A DNA stretch of 64,000 bases, taken from NCBI GenBank assembly GCA_041394185.1, contig JAWKIQ010000004.1, forward strand, positions 62,001 to 126,000. Direction: 5' to 3'. Positions 1 to 8,907 of this stretch are shown piece by piece. Position numbers and translations under genes: made by a program. The DNA is from Acidimicrobiales bacterium (GTDB lineage Bacteria > Actinomycetota > Acidimicrobiia > Acidimicrobiales > Poriferisodalaceae). The notes under the pieces are model-generated. The model was given only the letters and a program-made list of their open reading frames with translations. It had not been told where the DNA came from and did no database searches. The first letter of the stretch is position 1. The number at the start of each line of letters is the position of its first letter.

Positions 1-764
1 AGTACGTACACACCAGGGGCACCATCGGGCGGCTGCTCGAGATGGGCGTGCTGCCGATAATCAACGAGAACGATGCCATCGCCGACGACGAGCTTCGTTA
101 TGGCGACAACGACCGAATCGCCGCACTGGTCGCGAACCTGATGGACGCTGATCTGCTGGTGCTGTTGACCGACGCTCCGGGGCTTCTGACCGCCGATCCG
201 AGGATCTCCAGCGACGCTTCGCTGATCGAGGAGATCTCGACGATCGACCGCGAGCTCGAACGTCTTGCCGGTGGTGCCGGCGCCAGGGGCAGCGGTGGTA
301 TGTCGTCGAAGCTGGCTGCGGCCAAGATGGCCTCGTGGTCTGGGGTGCGCACGGTGATCGCTGCGGCAAAGCGGCCGGGTGTGGTCATCGACGCCATCGA
401 TGGGCGGCCCGGTGTGGGCACCACCGTGCTGGCCCACGAGAGGCGGCTGGCCGCCCGGAAGCTGTGGATAGCGTTCGCGGTGAATCCCGAGGGCGAGATC
501 GTGGTCGACGCCGGGGCTCGCGAAGCGCTGGTGGCCAAGGGCACATCGCTGTTGCCAGCGGGTGTGCTCGAGGTCAGGGGAGAGTTCGGCCCCGATGCCG
601 GGGTCGAGATTCTGGGGCCAGACGGCACGATGTTTGCCAAGGGTCTTGTCAGGGCCGATGCCAAGTCGTTGCGTTCGGTGGCTGGGTTGCGTACCAGGGA
701 CATGCCGGCGGGTCTGGTGAACGAAACCGTCCACCGAGATGACATGGTCGTGCTCGCCGGTTAG
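1..764 (+). CDS. proB: Glutamate 5-kinase, C-terminal part (5' end outside window)
   Basis: First enzyme of proline synthesis: ATP-dependent phosphorylation of L-glutamate to gamma-glutamyl phosphate, in the cytoplasm. The frame is open from base 3, so the gene starts before the window and the N-terminal part of the kinase is missing. Visible kinase signatures are PIINENDAIADDE, the GDND segment, LLTDAPGLLTADPR, and the glycine-rich GSGGMSSKLAAAKMA. The last ~80 residues form a PUA domain (VDAGAREALVAKGTSLLPAG). Its partner proA lies 3.5 kb downstream on the same strand, so the usual proBA pair is split by three genes. The last codons and stop lie in a 20-bp segment that is repeated just downstream. 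Confidence 0.95.
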   Translation, partial: YVHTRGTIGRLLEMGVLPIINENDAIADDELRYGDNDRIAALVANLMDADLLVLLTDAPGLLTADPRISSDASLIEEISTIDRELERLAGGAGARGSGGMSSKLAAAKMASWSGVRTVIAAAKRPGVVIDAIDGRPGVGTTVLAHERRLAARKLWIAFAVNPEGEIVVDAGAREALVAKGTSLLPAGVLEVRGEFGPDAGVEILGPDGTMFAKGLVRADAKSLRSVAGLRTRDMPAGLVNETVHRDDMVVLAG

Positions 765-802
765 GCGAGCCGCCGTGGGTACTGGTCGTGCTCGCCGGTT
801 AG
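745..802. repeat. 20-bp direct repeat at the proB 3' end
   Basis: The 20 bases at 745-764, covering the last proB codons and its TAG stop, recur exactly at 783-802. The second copy contains the stop codon of the opposing PilZ gene. It looks like a micro-duplication between two convergent genes. Confidence 0.8.
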
Positions 803-1398
803 TGGACGGGGTGTTTGGGCCTCGGGAACGGGTCTCCGAGCATCTCGCCGATGGCGATGAGGTCTTCCAGGCCGAGGTCTTCGAAGCGCACTCGCATCTC
901 TGCAGGTCCGTCCGATGACACGAACAGTGATACGACGCGTCCGCTGACCGTGGCTTGTTCGGTGCGGATGGCAAGCCTTTGTCCCAGGGCGACGTCGCCC
1001 AGATCGGTCAGCAGCTTCGCTCCGCCAATTCCGATGTCGACGATTGTGCCTTTGGCGGTGGTTGCGCTGTCGACGGCGCACACACACGGCCATTGGCCGC
1101 TGGCGCGGGTGCGCACCCGCCGTTCTGGGCCGGTGCTCGGCAGTTCGACTACCAGCGATGGGGTGGTGGCCTGGCTGATCGACCGAAGGACCGCCCAAGC
1201 TGCGCAGGTGCCATCGCTGGTGTTCCAGCGCAGTAGTACCTGGTCGCCGGGCCCGAGATCTGTGCCGGCAAGAGAGTCGTCGCACGACAGACGCACTACG
1301 TCATCGAGCGATGCGACAGTGTTGCAGCGCAGCAGGCGTACGTCGGCTCCCCAGGCCACCTCGACTGTGAGCACCGTCCCAGGCGGGGGGGCGAGCAT
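799..1398 (-). CDS. PilZ domain protein
   Basis: About 199 residues. The C-terminal half has PilZ features: the arginine cluster RRVRTR (RxxxR) and, about 27 residues on, VDIGIGGAKL in place of the usual [D/N]xSxxG motif, with the serine replaced by glycine. The N-terminal half resembles the barrel domain that often precedes PilZ (YcgR-N/PilZN-like), but this is inferred from position only. PilZ domains usually bind cyclic di-GMP and transmit it to motility, secretion or polysaccharide machinery. I chose the ATG at 1398 because codons further upstream run antisense through the divergent lipoprotein gene. No signal peptide is seen, so it is probably cytoplasmic. Confidence 0.75.
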   Translation of the reverse strand: MLAPPPGTVLTVEVAWGADVRLLRCNTVASLDDVVRLSCDDSLAGTDLGPGDQVLLRWNTSDGTCAAWAVLRSISQATTPSLVVELPSTGPERRVRTRASGQWPCVCAVDSATTAKGTIVDIGIGGAKLLTDLGDVALGQRLAIRTEQATVSGRVVSLFVSSDGPAEMRVRFEDLGLEDLIAIGEMLGDPFPRPKHPVH

Positions 1399-1422
1399 CA
1401 GATACCTCCGCCGTCTGCCAAC

Positions 1423-2781
1423 ATGTCCGACATGCCCTGTCCATCGGCAGCTACCAACCGTGTTTTGAGCATCGTGGCACTGGTTCTCGTCGCCCTCTTG
1501 TCGTCGTGCTCGAGCGACAGCGGCGACAGCACCGTCGCTTTCGACGACCAATCGACCTCCGAGCCGGCGCCGGCCCAGCCCGACGCCGACGCAGATTCCG
1601 CCGAGTCGACCGCTGTGGCCGATGACGATACGACCGCCGCCGCGGCTGAGGACACCGACCCCACCCAACCATCGACCACGGTCGAAGCAACGACATCGAC
1701 CACACTTGCCCCGGCGCCCGAGCAACCCGACCTTCCGCAGGATTGTCTGGGGCTCGATGCGCCGCTGTTGTCGGTGCAAACGACCTTCTCGGCCGAGGAG
1801 CGGCTGTTTGGTATCGGGTTCGACGGGCAGCCGATGTGCCTGTTGTTCCTCGATTCGGGGTCGAGGGTCGTCGCCTGGAGCGCCCAGGCAGACAAGGTCG
1901 TGTTCAGCGACGGTCGCGTCGAGGCGCTCGACGCCGGCGTCGACGGCCAGGCCGCCGACGGCTTGGCGCGACAACACACCCAGTTCTCGCGCCCGACCGG
2001 GTTCAACCTGGTGTGGGTGGCCGATGGCGCCGTCGAGGTGTCGAATCTCGATGGGGGCTTCAGGCGGTCGCTGCCGATCGGATTTGCCGTGTCGGAGGTC
2101 GACTACCACCCCGACGGCAAGAATCTGCTGGTGGTGGGCGCCGACCCAGCTTTCGCCGGAGACTCGCTGTGGGTGACCAATATCGAGGGCGGGGAAGGTA
2201 GGCCCCTGCTGTATCCCCAGAACGGCGGTCGAATAGCCGAGGTGGCGCTGGGTTTCGACGGTGCCCAGATCTTGTTTGTCGTCGAGAGCCCCGAAGGTGC
2301 CACCACGCTGCACCGCTTCGATCTCGCCGGCGCGGCCAGGGAGGTGACCCTCGATGACGGGACGGTCGACGAGATCGTGCTCGACCCATCCGGTGGCTAT
2401 GTCCCCGAACTGCTCCACGAGTCGGCGTCGCCCCTCACCGATCTGGTGGTCGGATCCGACGGCAAGCTGATGGCCTTCGCCGAAGGGACGTGCCAGGGCG
2501 GACGAGCCGTCGAGGTCATCGACCTGGCCGCCGGTGGCTACCCGTTGCCGGTGATGGCTGGGCGATCGGGCCGTCCGGTGGGCTTCATCTCGCCGTTCGA
2601 ACTCCTGGTAGCCGTCGACCTGCCCGATTGCGGAGCCCAGTTCGATCTGTATGCCGTGGACGTCACTACGGGCGCGGAACGTCTGGTGCGAGCTCGTGTC
2701 GAGAGCGCGGCCGTGCGGCGGATAGATCCACCCCCCACCTTCGGTCTGAACAACGTATCGATCCTGACCTTTGCGGTGTAG
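1423..2781 (+). CDS. Lipoprotein with probable beta-propeller body
   Basis: 452 residues. The N-terminus is a lipoprotein signal: hydrophobic VLSIVALVLVALLSSC with the lipobox cysteine near residue 29. An acidic, Ser/Thr/Ala-rich linker of about 70 residues follows. The remaining ~340 residues contain repeats such as VSEVDYHPDGKNLLVVG and IAEVALGFDGAQILFVVE, which resemble TolB/WD40-like propeller blades. Function is unknown; a cell-surface protein anchored to the membrane is likely. It diverges from the PilZ gene with 24 bp between starts. A second in-frame ATG at 1432 is possible. Confidence 0.75.
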   Translation: MSDMPCPSAATNRVLSIVALVLVALLSSCSSDSGDSTVAFDDQSTSEPAPAQPDADADSAESTAVADDDTTAAAAEDTDPTQPSTTVEATTSTTLAPAPEQPDLPQDCLGLDAPLLSVQTTFSAEERLFGIGFDGQPMCLLFLDSGSRVVAWSAQADKVVFSDGRVEALDAGVDGQAADGLARQHTQFSRPTGFNLVWVADGAVEVSNLDGGFRRSLPIGFAVSEVDYHPDGKNLLVVGADPAFAGDSLWVTNIEGGEGRPLLYPQNGGRIAEVALGFDGAQILFVVESPEGATTLHRFDLAGAAREVTLDDGTVDEIVLDPSGGYVPELLHESASPLTDLVVGSDGKLMAFAEGTCQGGRAVEVIDLAAGGYPLPVMAGRSGRPVGFISPFELLVAVDLPDCGAQFDLYAVDVTTGAERLVRARVESAAVRRIDPPPTFGLNNVSILTFAV

Positions 2782-2795
2782 GTGTTGGGGGCTGC

Positions 2796-4112
2796 CTAGG
2801 CGATCGCCGGCAGATCCTCTGGCAAGAGCTCGACCAGGTCGCGTTCGCTCGGATAGTCCATCTGGGCGACCCTCGACGCGTGTTCGATCATCATGTCTTC
2901 GAACAGCTGCCTGGCGGCTCGTCCGTTGCCGAACTGTCGATCTCGCGGTGTGCTGGCGAACCTGCGCCTGACCGTCTCCAGCACCATCCCCGATCCGTAG
3001 CCAGATGCCGCGGCCGTTCTGGCGAATATCGCCACCAGTTCCTCGTCGGTGTAGTCGGGGAACTCGATCACCCTGGCGATTCTCGATCTCAGCCCAGGGT
3101 TGCTGTCGAGCAGCGCGTTCAGCTCGTCGGGGTAGCCGGTCAAGATGATGACGACCCGGTCGCGGTGGTCTTCCATCCGTTTGACCAGGGCGTCGACGGC
3201 TTCAGCGCCGTACTCGTCGGTTCCGCGGACCAGCCCGTATGCCTCGTCTATCAAAAGCACCCCGTCGACGGCAGATGCGATCACCTCGTCGACCTTCGTA
3301 GCCGTCTGGCCCACATATCCGGCCACCAGGTCGGCCCGATCGACCTCGACGAGGTGGCCCTTCTCGAGCAGCCCCAACGCCCGGTAGATACGGCCGATCA
3401 GGCGCGCCACCGTGGTCTTGCCCGTTCCAGGATTGCCCACGAAGGCCAGGTGATGGGTCATCGCCGGCACCATCAAGCCTCGCTCGCGGCGCATCTGCAT
3501 GATCGTCAGCAGGTCGCACAGCTGCCTCACCCGCTGCTTCACAGGTTCGAGCCCAATCAAGGAATCGAGCTCGGCGATCAGCTCGCGCAGGCTCTGCGGT
3601 TCCTCGGTGGTTCGCCCGGCATTGGTGCCATGGTCGTCGCTCAGTTGTGCCGGCACGCCCGCATCGTTGGCCGCCGTCGTCAGCACCTTGCGAAAGCCGT
3701 CGATCGCAGCCAACTCGACGTGAGATACGTGTGCGTCCAGCGATGCGATGGTGTGCATCAACTCGACCGCCCTGGTCAGGTAGGTGGCGGCGCGGCACCC
3801 ATGGTCGGCTTGGTCTGACCCCACCAGGCGGTGGAACAGCGGTGACGGCTGCTGAAGGAAGGTCCTGGTCCGCGTGAAGAACTTCGAACGGCGCAGTTCG
3901 GCGGGAGTCTTGGTCTGCAGCCCGGGAATCTTGGGGGCGAACACCTCGACGAAGCGCAGCAGCTCCTCGTCGGTGAGCATGCCGTCGACGTCGATCATCG
4001 CCCTGCATATCTCGAACGCATCGCGGGTGGCGTCGACCTGCAGGTCGTCCAGGCTGGCGACGAACCCAACTATCGCCGACTCGAACGCGCTGGTGGTCGT
4101 CGAGGAAGTCAT
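2796..4112 (-). CDS. CbxX/CfxQ-type AAA ATPase with N-terminal TerB-like region
   Basis: 438 residues. The C-terminal ~270 residues are a CbxX/CfxQ AAA+ module: Walker A GNPGTGKTTVARLI near residue 224, Walker B VLLIDEAYGL near 284, sensor-1 LTGYPDEL, and an arginine-finger region SRIARVIEFPDYTDEEL. The N-terminal ~150 residues contain DVDGMLTDEELLRFVEVF and a second acidic helical pair, resembling a TerB-like helical domain; that part is inference. Family members remodel protein complexes (rubisco activases, EccA of type VII secretion), but no ESX genes are nearby and the substrate is unknown. The open frame extends far upstream antisense to proA; I chose the ATG at 4112, where the recognisable protein begins. 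Confidence 0.85.
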   Translation of the reverse strand: MTSSTTTSAFESAIVGFVASLDDLQVDATRDAFEICRAMIDVDGMLTDEELLRFVEVFAPKIPGLQTKTPAELRRSKFFTRTRTFLQQPSPLFHRLVGSDQADHGCRAATYLTRAVELMHTIASLDAHVSHVELAAIDGFRKVLTTAANDAGVPAQLSDDHGTNAGRTTEEPQSLRELIAELDSLIGLEPVKQRVRQLCDLLTIMQMRRERGLMVPAMTHHLAFVGNPGTGKTTVARLIGRIYRALGLLEKGHLVEVDRADLVAGYVGQTATKVDEVIASAVDGVLLIDEAYGLVRGTDEYGAEAVDALVKRMEDHRDRVVIILTGYPDELNALLDSNPGLRSRIARVIEFPDYTDEELVAIFARTAAASGYGSGMVLETVRRRFASTPRDRQFGNGRAARQLFEDMMIEHASRVAQMDYPSERDLVELLPEDLPAIA

Positions 4113-4220
4113 GGTTCTCGATCGGTCGAACCGGTTCGGAGATGAAGCGCGCGTTCGCATCTGGCAGGGGGCGTCAAATCCGATGGGGCCTGCCGCCGAG
4201 CCGATTAGTAGGCTGTCGGA

Positions 4221-5471
4221 ATGGCCGAACCCTCGCCCATGCAACAGCTCGGAGCGCGCGCCAAGGCTGCGTCGCGTCAACTGGCCACGATCGGCTCGGC
4301 GACTAAGAACGACGCCCTCTTGGCCTGTGCCCAGCTTCTCGTCGAGCGCACCGACGATCTGTTGGCGGCCAATGCCCGGGATGTCGAGCGTGCAGAGGCC
4401 GAGGGAACCGCCCCCACCCTCATCGAGCGCCTGCGCCTCGACGAAAAGCGCGTCGCAGCCATGGCCGACGGGTTGCGCCAGGTCGCGTCGCTGGAAGACC
4501 CGGTCGGTTCGGTGCCGCGGGGCTGGGTGCGTCCCAACGGGCTGCGCATCGAGCAGGTCAGGGTGCCCCTGGGTGTCGTGGCGATCATCTACGAGAGCCG
4601 ACCCAACGTCACCAGCGACGCTTTTGGTCTGTGCCTCAAGTCGGGCAATGTCGCATTCCTGCGCGGATCGGGCATGGCCATTTCTTCCAACACCGCCATC
4701 GCCGATGTCCTGCGGGAAGGGCTGGTCAAGGTCGGCCTGCCCGCCGATGCCCTGGTACTGGTCGAGGACGTCTCGCGCGAGGCCGCAGTCCAGTTCATGC
4801 AGCTCGACCAGTACGTCGACTGCCTCATCCCCCGGGGTGGCAGGTCGTTGATCCAGTCGATCCTCGACAACGCCACCGTGCCCTACATCATCGACGGAGA
4901 CGGCAACTGCCACGTCTACGTCGACGCTGCGGCCGATTTGTCCATGGCCACCGACATTGTCGTCAACGCCAAGATGCAACGGCCATCGGTGTGCAACGCG
5001 GCCGAGTCCCTGGTGGTTCACTCTGCGGTTGCTGCCCAGTTCCTGCCAGCCGCGGTGTCGGCGCTGCAAGGCTGCGAGTTGGTCGGAGACGAGGCTTCGC
5101 GGGCCATCGTCGCCACCATCGGTGAGGCCACCGAGGAAGATTTCGCAACCGAGTTCCTCGACTACAAGATGTCGGTGAAGGTCGTCGATTCGCTCGACGA
5201 AGCCATCGAGCACATCAACCAGACCTCCAGCGGTCACAGCGAGGCCATCGTCACCAACGATCTGTCGGCCGCCGACCGTTTCGTCAACGAGGTCGACGCG
5301 GCAGCGTGTCTGGTCAACGCCTCGACACGGTTCGTCGACGGCGAAGAGTTCGGATTTGGTGCCGAAATCGGCATCTCCACCCAGAAGCTGCACGCCAGGG
5401 GTCCCATGGGGCTCGAGCAGCTGACCACCATCAAGTACGTCGTTCGTGGCCACGGCCATGTGCGAGGCTGA
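4221..5471 (+). CDS. proA: Gamma-glutamyl phosphate reductase
   Basis: 416 residues, the usual family length. It reduces gamma-glutamyl phosphate to glutamate-5-semialdehyde with NADPH, the second step of proline synthesis. The catalytic cysteine lies in RPSVCNAAES near residue 258. The family signature FGFGAEIGISTQKLHARG is near the C-terminus, and IIYESRPNVTSDAF is also typical. It is on the same strand as proB but separated from it by a PilZ gene, a lipoprotein gene and an AAA ATPase gene. Confidence 0.97.
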   Translation: MAEPSPMQQLGARAKAASRQLATIGSATKNDALLACAQLLVERTDDLLAANARDVERAEAEGTAPTLIERLRLDEKRVAAMADGLRQVASLEDPVGSVPRGWVRPNGLRIEQVRVPLGVVAIIYESRPNVTSDAFGLCLKSGNVAFLRGSGMAISSNTAIADVLREGLVKVGLPADALVLVEDVSREAAVQFMQLDQYVDCLIPRGGRSLIQSILDNATVPYIIDGDGNCHVYVDAAADLSMATDIVVNAKMQRPSVCNAAESLVVHSAVAAQFLPAAVSALQGCELVGDEASRAIVATIGEATEEDFATEFLDYKMSVKVVDSLDEAIEHINQTSSGHSEAIVTNDLSAADRFVNEVDAAACLVNASTRFVDGEEFGFGAEIGISTQKLHARGPMGLEQLTTIKYVVRGHGHVRG

Positions 5472-5525
5472 TCTACCCGGCCATCCAGACCCAGTCCCCC
5501 ATCAATATCAAGGAAGACCTTCCAC

Positions 5526-6404
5526 ATGACAGCTCCCGAGAACATCACGCGGTTTGCCGACGTCCCATCGGTTCGCGAGAAGCTGAAGGACGTCGAGTAC
5601 CTCGCCGACGAGGGCATCGCCAGCGTGGTGTTCCTGGCCGACCGGCTCGACAAGCCGATTCTGGTCGAGGGTCCGGCCGGCACCGGCAAGACCCAGCTCG
5701 CCAAGTCGGTTGCCGAAATCCTGGGGGCCCGGCTGATCCGCCTGCAGTGCTACGAAGGAATCGACGAGGCCAAGGCCCTGTACGAGTGGAACTACAAGAA
5801 GCAGCTTCTTCGCATCCAGGCCGAGAGCGGCCAGGACCACAACTGGGAAGAGCTGCACGATGACCTGTTCAGCGACGAGTTCTTGCTGACCAGGCCGCTG
5901 CTCGAAGCGATCCGTGCCGACGACCCGGTTGTGCTGCTGATCGACGAGATCGACAGGGTCGAGGTCGAGACCGAGGCCCTGCTGCTCGAGATCCTGTCCG
6001 ACTATCAGGTCTCGATCCCCGAGCTCGGCACCATGACCGCCAAGCAGATCCCGATGGTGTTCCTGACCTCCAACAACACCCGCGAGCTGTCAGAGGCCCT
6101 CAAGCGTCGGTGCCTGTTCCTGCACATCGATTACCCACAGATGGATCGCGAAAAGCAGATCGTGCTGACCAAGGTCGAGGGCATCAGCGAGAACCTGGCC
6201 GACCAGGTCGCCCGCATCGTGCGTTCGATCCGCCAGCTCGAGCTGAAGAAGTCGCCTTCTGTGTCGGAGACTCTCGACTGGGCTCGCACCCTGGTGTTGC
6301 TCGGCATCCAGAGCATCGACGCCGAACAGGCCAAGGAAACCCTGCACATCTTGCTGAAGTACCAGACCGACATCGAAAAGGCGTTCAAGGAACTGTCCGA
6401 CTGA
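5526..6404 (+). CDS. MoxR-family AAA+ ATPase
   Basis: 292 residues. MoxR-type ATPase with Walker A GPAGTGKTQLAK at about residue 48, Walker B VVLLIDEIDRVEVETEALLL at about 134, and sensor segment FLTSNNTRELSEALKRRCL. MoxR proteins work as chaperones that assemble or activate metal-containing or complexed enzymes together with a VWA-domain partner. That partner is encoded 88 bp downstream on the same strand, so the two are probably one functional unit. This pairing is like CoxD/CoxE of carbon monoxide dehydrogenase loci, but no molybdoenzyme genes are in the window, so the client protein is unknown. Confidence 0.9.
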   Translation: MTAPENITRFADVPSVREKLKDVEYLADEGIASVVFLADRLDKPILVEGPAGTGKTQLAKSVAEILGARLIRLQCYEGIDEAKALYEWNYKKQLLRIQAESGQDHNWEELHDDLFSDEFLLTRPLLEAIRADDPVVLLIDEIDRVEVETEALLLEILSDYQVSIPELGTMTAKQIPMVFLTSNNTRELSEALKRRCLFLHIDYPQMDREKQIVLTKVEGISENLADQVARIVRSIRQLELKKSPSVSETLDWARTLVLLGIQSIDAEQAKETLHILLKYQTDIEKAFKELSD

Positions 6405-6492
6405 GTCTGGGTTCGGCCTTCGGCCGGGTACGCCTTTCGCCAGCCGGCGAAACGCTTACCTCGTAGGAGGACGGGTCCGAGGGAGAAACTCC

Positions 6493-7929
6493 ATGCTAGA
6501 TCTGCTATCGGGTTTCATCGTCGAGCTGAGACGTGCCGGGCTGCCGGTTTCGTTGACAGAGAACCTCGACGCGATGAACGCGGTCACCCACATTCCCATC
6601 GAAGACCGCGACGCGTTCAAGTATGCGCTCGCCGCGACGCTGGTCAAGAACGACAGCCACTGGCGGGCGTTCGAGACGGTGTTCGAGGTGTACTTCTCGC
6701 ATCGCGGTCCGCAGTACAACGTCAACGAGGACCAGCTGGCCGAGGGCGACCTCGAACAGTGGCTCCAAGAGCAGCTGCAGCAGATGCAGGCCCAGCAACA
6801 AGACGGCGCCGGCGGTGGCGACATGTCGCCAGAAGAGCTGGCAGAGATGTTGTACAGGGCGATGATGCAAGGCGACGACGCCCTCATGCGTGCCATGGCC
6901 AGGGCCGCGGTGTCCAAATATGCGGGAATGGAACCGGGCCGACCGGTGGGCGGCACCTATTACCTGTATCGGACCCTGCGAAACCTCGACCTCGAGGGCA
7001 TGCTCGACCGGCTCATGCAAGAGGCCGAGCAGCAGGCTCCTCAGGGCCTCACCGAGCTCGAGAAGCGACTCGAGCGAGAAGAGTTCCAGCATCGCATCGA
7101 CGAGCTCAAGAAGGAGATCGAGGCCGAGATACGCCGACGCCTCGTGGCCGACCGTGGCGTCGAGGCGATGGCCAAGACGCTGCGCAAGCCGCTGCCAGAA
7201 GACGTCGACTTCATGCACGCCAGCCGTGACGAGATGGCGTCGATCCGCAAGGCCATTCAACCCCTGACCCGCAAGTTGGCAGCCAGGTTGGCCCGCAAGC
7301 GCAAGCACAAGCGGCGCGGTCCGCTGGACTTTCGCTCCACGGTTCGGGCCTCACTGTCATACGGCGGCGTTCCGGCCGAACCCAAGTTCAAGTATCCACG
7401 ACCCAACAAACCAGAGCTGTTCGTCGTCGCCGACATCTCGGGCTCGGTTGCTGCTTTCGCACGGTTCACCTTGCACCTTGTCTATGCGTTGCAGGCCCAG
7501 TTCTCCAAGGTGCGCTCGTTCGTCTTCATCGACGGCATCGACGAGGTGACTCATCTGTTCCAGGGCGAAGAAGACATCACCCGGGCGGTTCATCGGGTCA
7601 ACACCGAAGCCGACGTCATCTGGGTCGACGGGCACAGCGACTATGGCCACGCATTCCAGGTGTTCTGGGACAACTGGGGTCACGAGATCGGCCCCAAGAG
7701 CACCGTGCTGTTCCTCGGTGATGCGCGCAACAACTATCACGCCACCAACGCCTGGATCTTGAAAGAGGCGCGCAAGAAGGCTCGCAACGTCTTTTGGCTC
7801 AACCCCGAGCCCCGGTCCTATTGGGACACGGGCGATTCGGTCATCGGCGACTACGGCGCGCACTGTGATGGCGTGTTCGAGTGCCGCAATCTGCGTCAAC
7901 TGGAGCGCTTCGTCGATCACCTGGCGTGA
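6493..7929 (+). CDS. VWA domain protein of the CoxE-like family
   Basis: 478 residues. A von Willebrand A domain occupies the C-terminal ~170 residues, with the MIDAS motif DISGS near residue 313 (VVADISGSVAAFARF). The N-terminal 300 residues are helical and charged, including a glutamine-rich stretch LQEQLQQMQAQQQ around residue 95 and a basic run ARLARKRKHKRRG before the VWA domain. No signal peptide or membrane segment is visible, so it is cytoplasmic. It should act with the MoxR ATPase just upstream. A GAGGGAG ribosome-binding site precedes the ATG by about 8 bases. Confidence 0.9.
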   Translation: MLDLLSGFIVELRRAGLPVSLTENLDAMNAVTHIPIEDRDAFKYALAATLVKNDSHWRAFETVFEVYFSHRGPQYNVNEDQLAEGDLEQWLQEQLQQMQAQQQDGAGGGDMSPEELAEMLYRAMMQGDDALMRAMARAAVSKYAGMEPGRPVGGTYYLYRTLRNLDLEGMLDRLMQEAEQQAPQGLTELEKRLEREEFQHRIDELKKEIEAEIRRRLVADRGVEAMAKTLRKPLPEDVDFMHASRDEMASIRKAIQPLTRKLAARLARKRKHKRRGPLDFRSTVRASLSYGGVPAEPKFKYPRPNKPELFVVADISGSVAAFARFTLHLVYALQAQFSKVRSFVFIDGIDEVTHLFQGEEDITRAVHRVNTEADVIWVDGHSDYGHAFQVFWDNWGHEIGPKSTVLFLGDARNNYHATNAWILKEARKKARNVFWLNPEPRSYWDTGDSVIGDYGAHCDGVFECRNLRQLERFVDHLA

Positions 7930-8022
7930 CGCTCTGCGTTTGACCCCGAGCATTCTTACGATTCGGCGACGAATGCCGGGGGCGACGTGTGGCCGCTGGG
8001 CGCGGCGGGGCAGACTCTAGGC

Positions 8023-8868
8023 GTGGTGGGTCTGTCCCCGAGGTTGCGAACGCTGAGACCTGTCGCGCTGGCCGGCGCGGCACTCTTTGTGCTGGCCGGG
8101 TGCGAACTGGGCCAAAAGGTCGACGAGCGAATGCACCGCCCCGAAGTCGTCGATCGTTTCCTGGTCGCCGACGACGGCTCCGACACCACGGACGCCGCCA
8201 GCACAGATCCAGACACCACCACGACGACCCAGGTCGATGGTTCTGTGTCGGTCGATGGCTCGGCCGATGCCGACGACGGGCCGGCGCCCGCTCGCCCGAC
8301 CACTTCGTCGGTGCCTGCGGGTGTCGAACTGCAGATCTCGGGCTGGTGGAAACTCGAGGAGGAACTGCCGGAAGGCACGCTCGACCTTCGGGCCGATATC
8401 GACGTCGACCTGTATCCCATCGACGACGAAGCCCTGGTCGACCTCGGACTGATCGACGAGGCCGACGCGGGCCGATTCAGGCTCACACGCTGGTATCGGG
8501 CCGCCGGCTCGGTTCGATTCGATCTGATCGAGAGCCAGTGCCGGCCGGCGCCACATGTAGATGACTGCAATCTCGTGCGGGCAACCGATGGTTCGATCGA
8601 GGGCATCGTGGCCGTCGACGGCGGTGTCGCCAGGCTGGGGCTCGAATGGCAGGGTCTGGGTGCGTACGGCTCTCAAAAGGCGCTGCCCGAGGTAACGGTC
8701 GAGATCACCGATTCGTCTGGGTTCCGCACCACTCGCAGCCTCACATCGATGGGCGATTCCATCGCCACCCGAGTTGTGGGAACACCCGTCGAGCTCATCA
8801 TCGGCGACCCCGACAGGTTGTTGCGGGCGATCGGATTCTCGGCCGAGGGCGAGCTGCAGATCGGCTAG
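8023..8868 (+). CDS. Lipoprotein, paralogue of the next gene
   Basis: About 281 residues from the GTG at 8023; an earlier GTG at 7987 is possible, but 8023 gives a normal-length signal peptide. The lipobox is LFVLAGC. A linker rich in Asp/Thr/Ser precedes a ~200-residue domain with two cysteines (ESQCRPAPHVDDCN). The domain matches the downstream lipoprotein in order and spacing: SVRFDL, a two-cysteine loop, a VDGGVARLGLEWQGLG segment. Function is unknown. Both would be displayed on the outer face of the membrane. Confidence 0.7.
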   Translation: MVGLSPRLRTLRPVALAGAALFVLAGCELGQKVDERMHRPEVVDRFLVADDGSDTTDAASTDPDTTTTTQVDGSVSVDGSADADDGPAPARPTTSSVPAGVELQISGWWKLEEELPEGTLDLRADIDVDLYPIDDEALVDLGLIDEADAGRFRLTRWYRAAGSVRFDLIESQCRPAPHVDDCNLVRATDGSIEGIVAVDGGVARLGLEWQGLGAYGSQKALPEVTVEITDSSGFRTTRSLTSMGDSIATRVVGTPVELIIGDPDRLLRAIGFSAEGELQIG

Positions 8869-8907
8869 CGCGCTAATCCGGCCGGATGGAGGGCCGACGA
8901 ACGATGA

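Noticed and set aside
1399..2418. Upstream extension of the PilZ open frame to 539 codons
   Set aside because: It runs antisense through the lipoprotein gene; the sequence is low-complexity and lacks a domain. High-GC shadow frame.
4113..5459. Extension of the AAA ATPase frame to 887 codons
   Set aside because: It is antisense to proA, which is certain.
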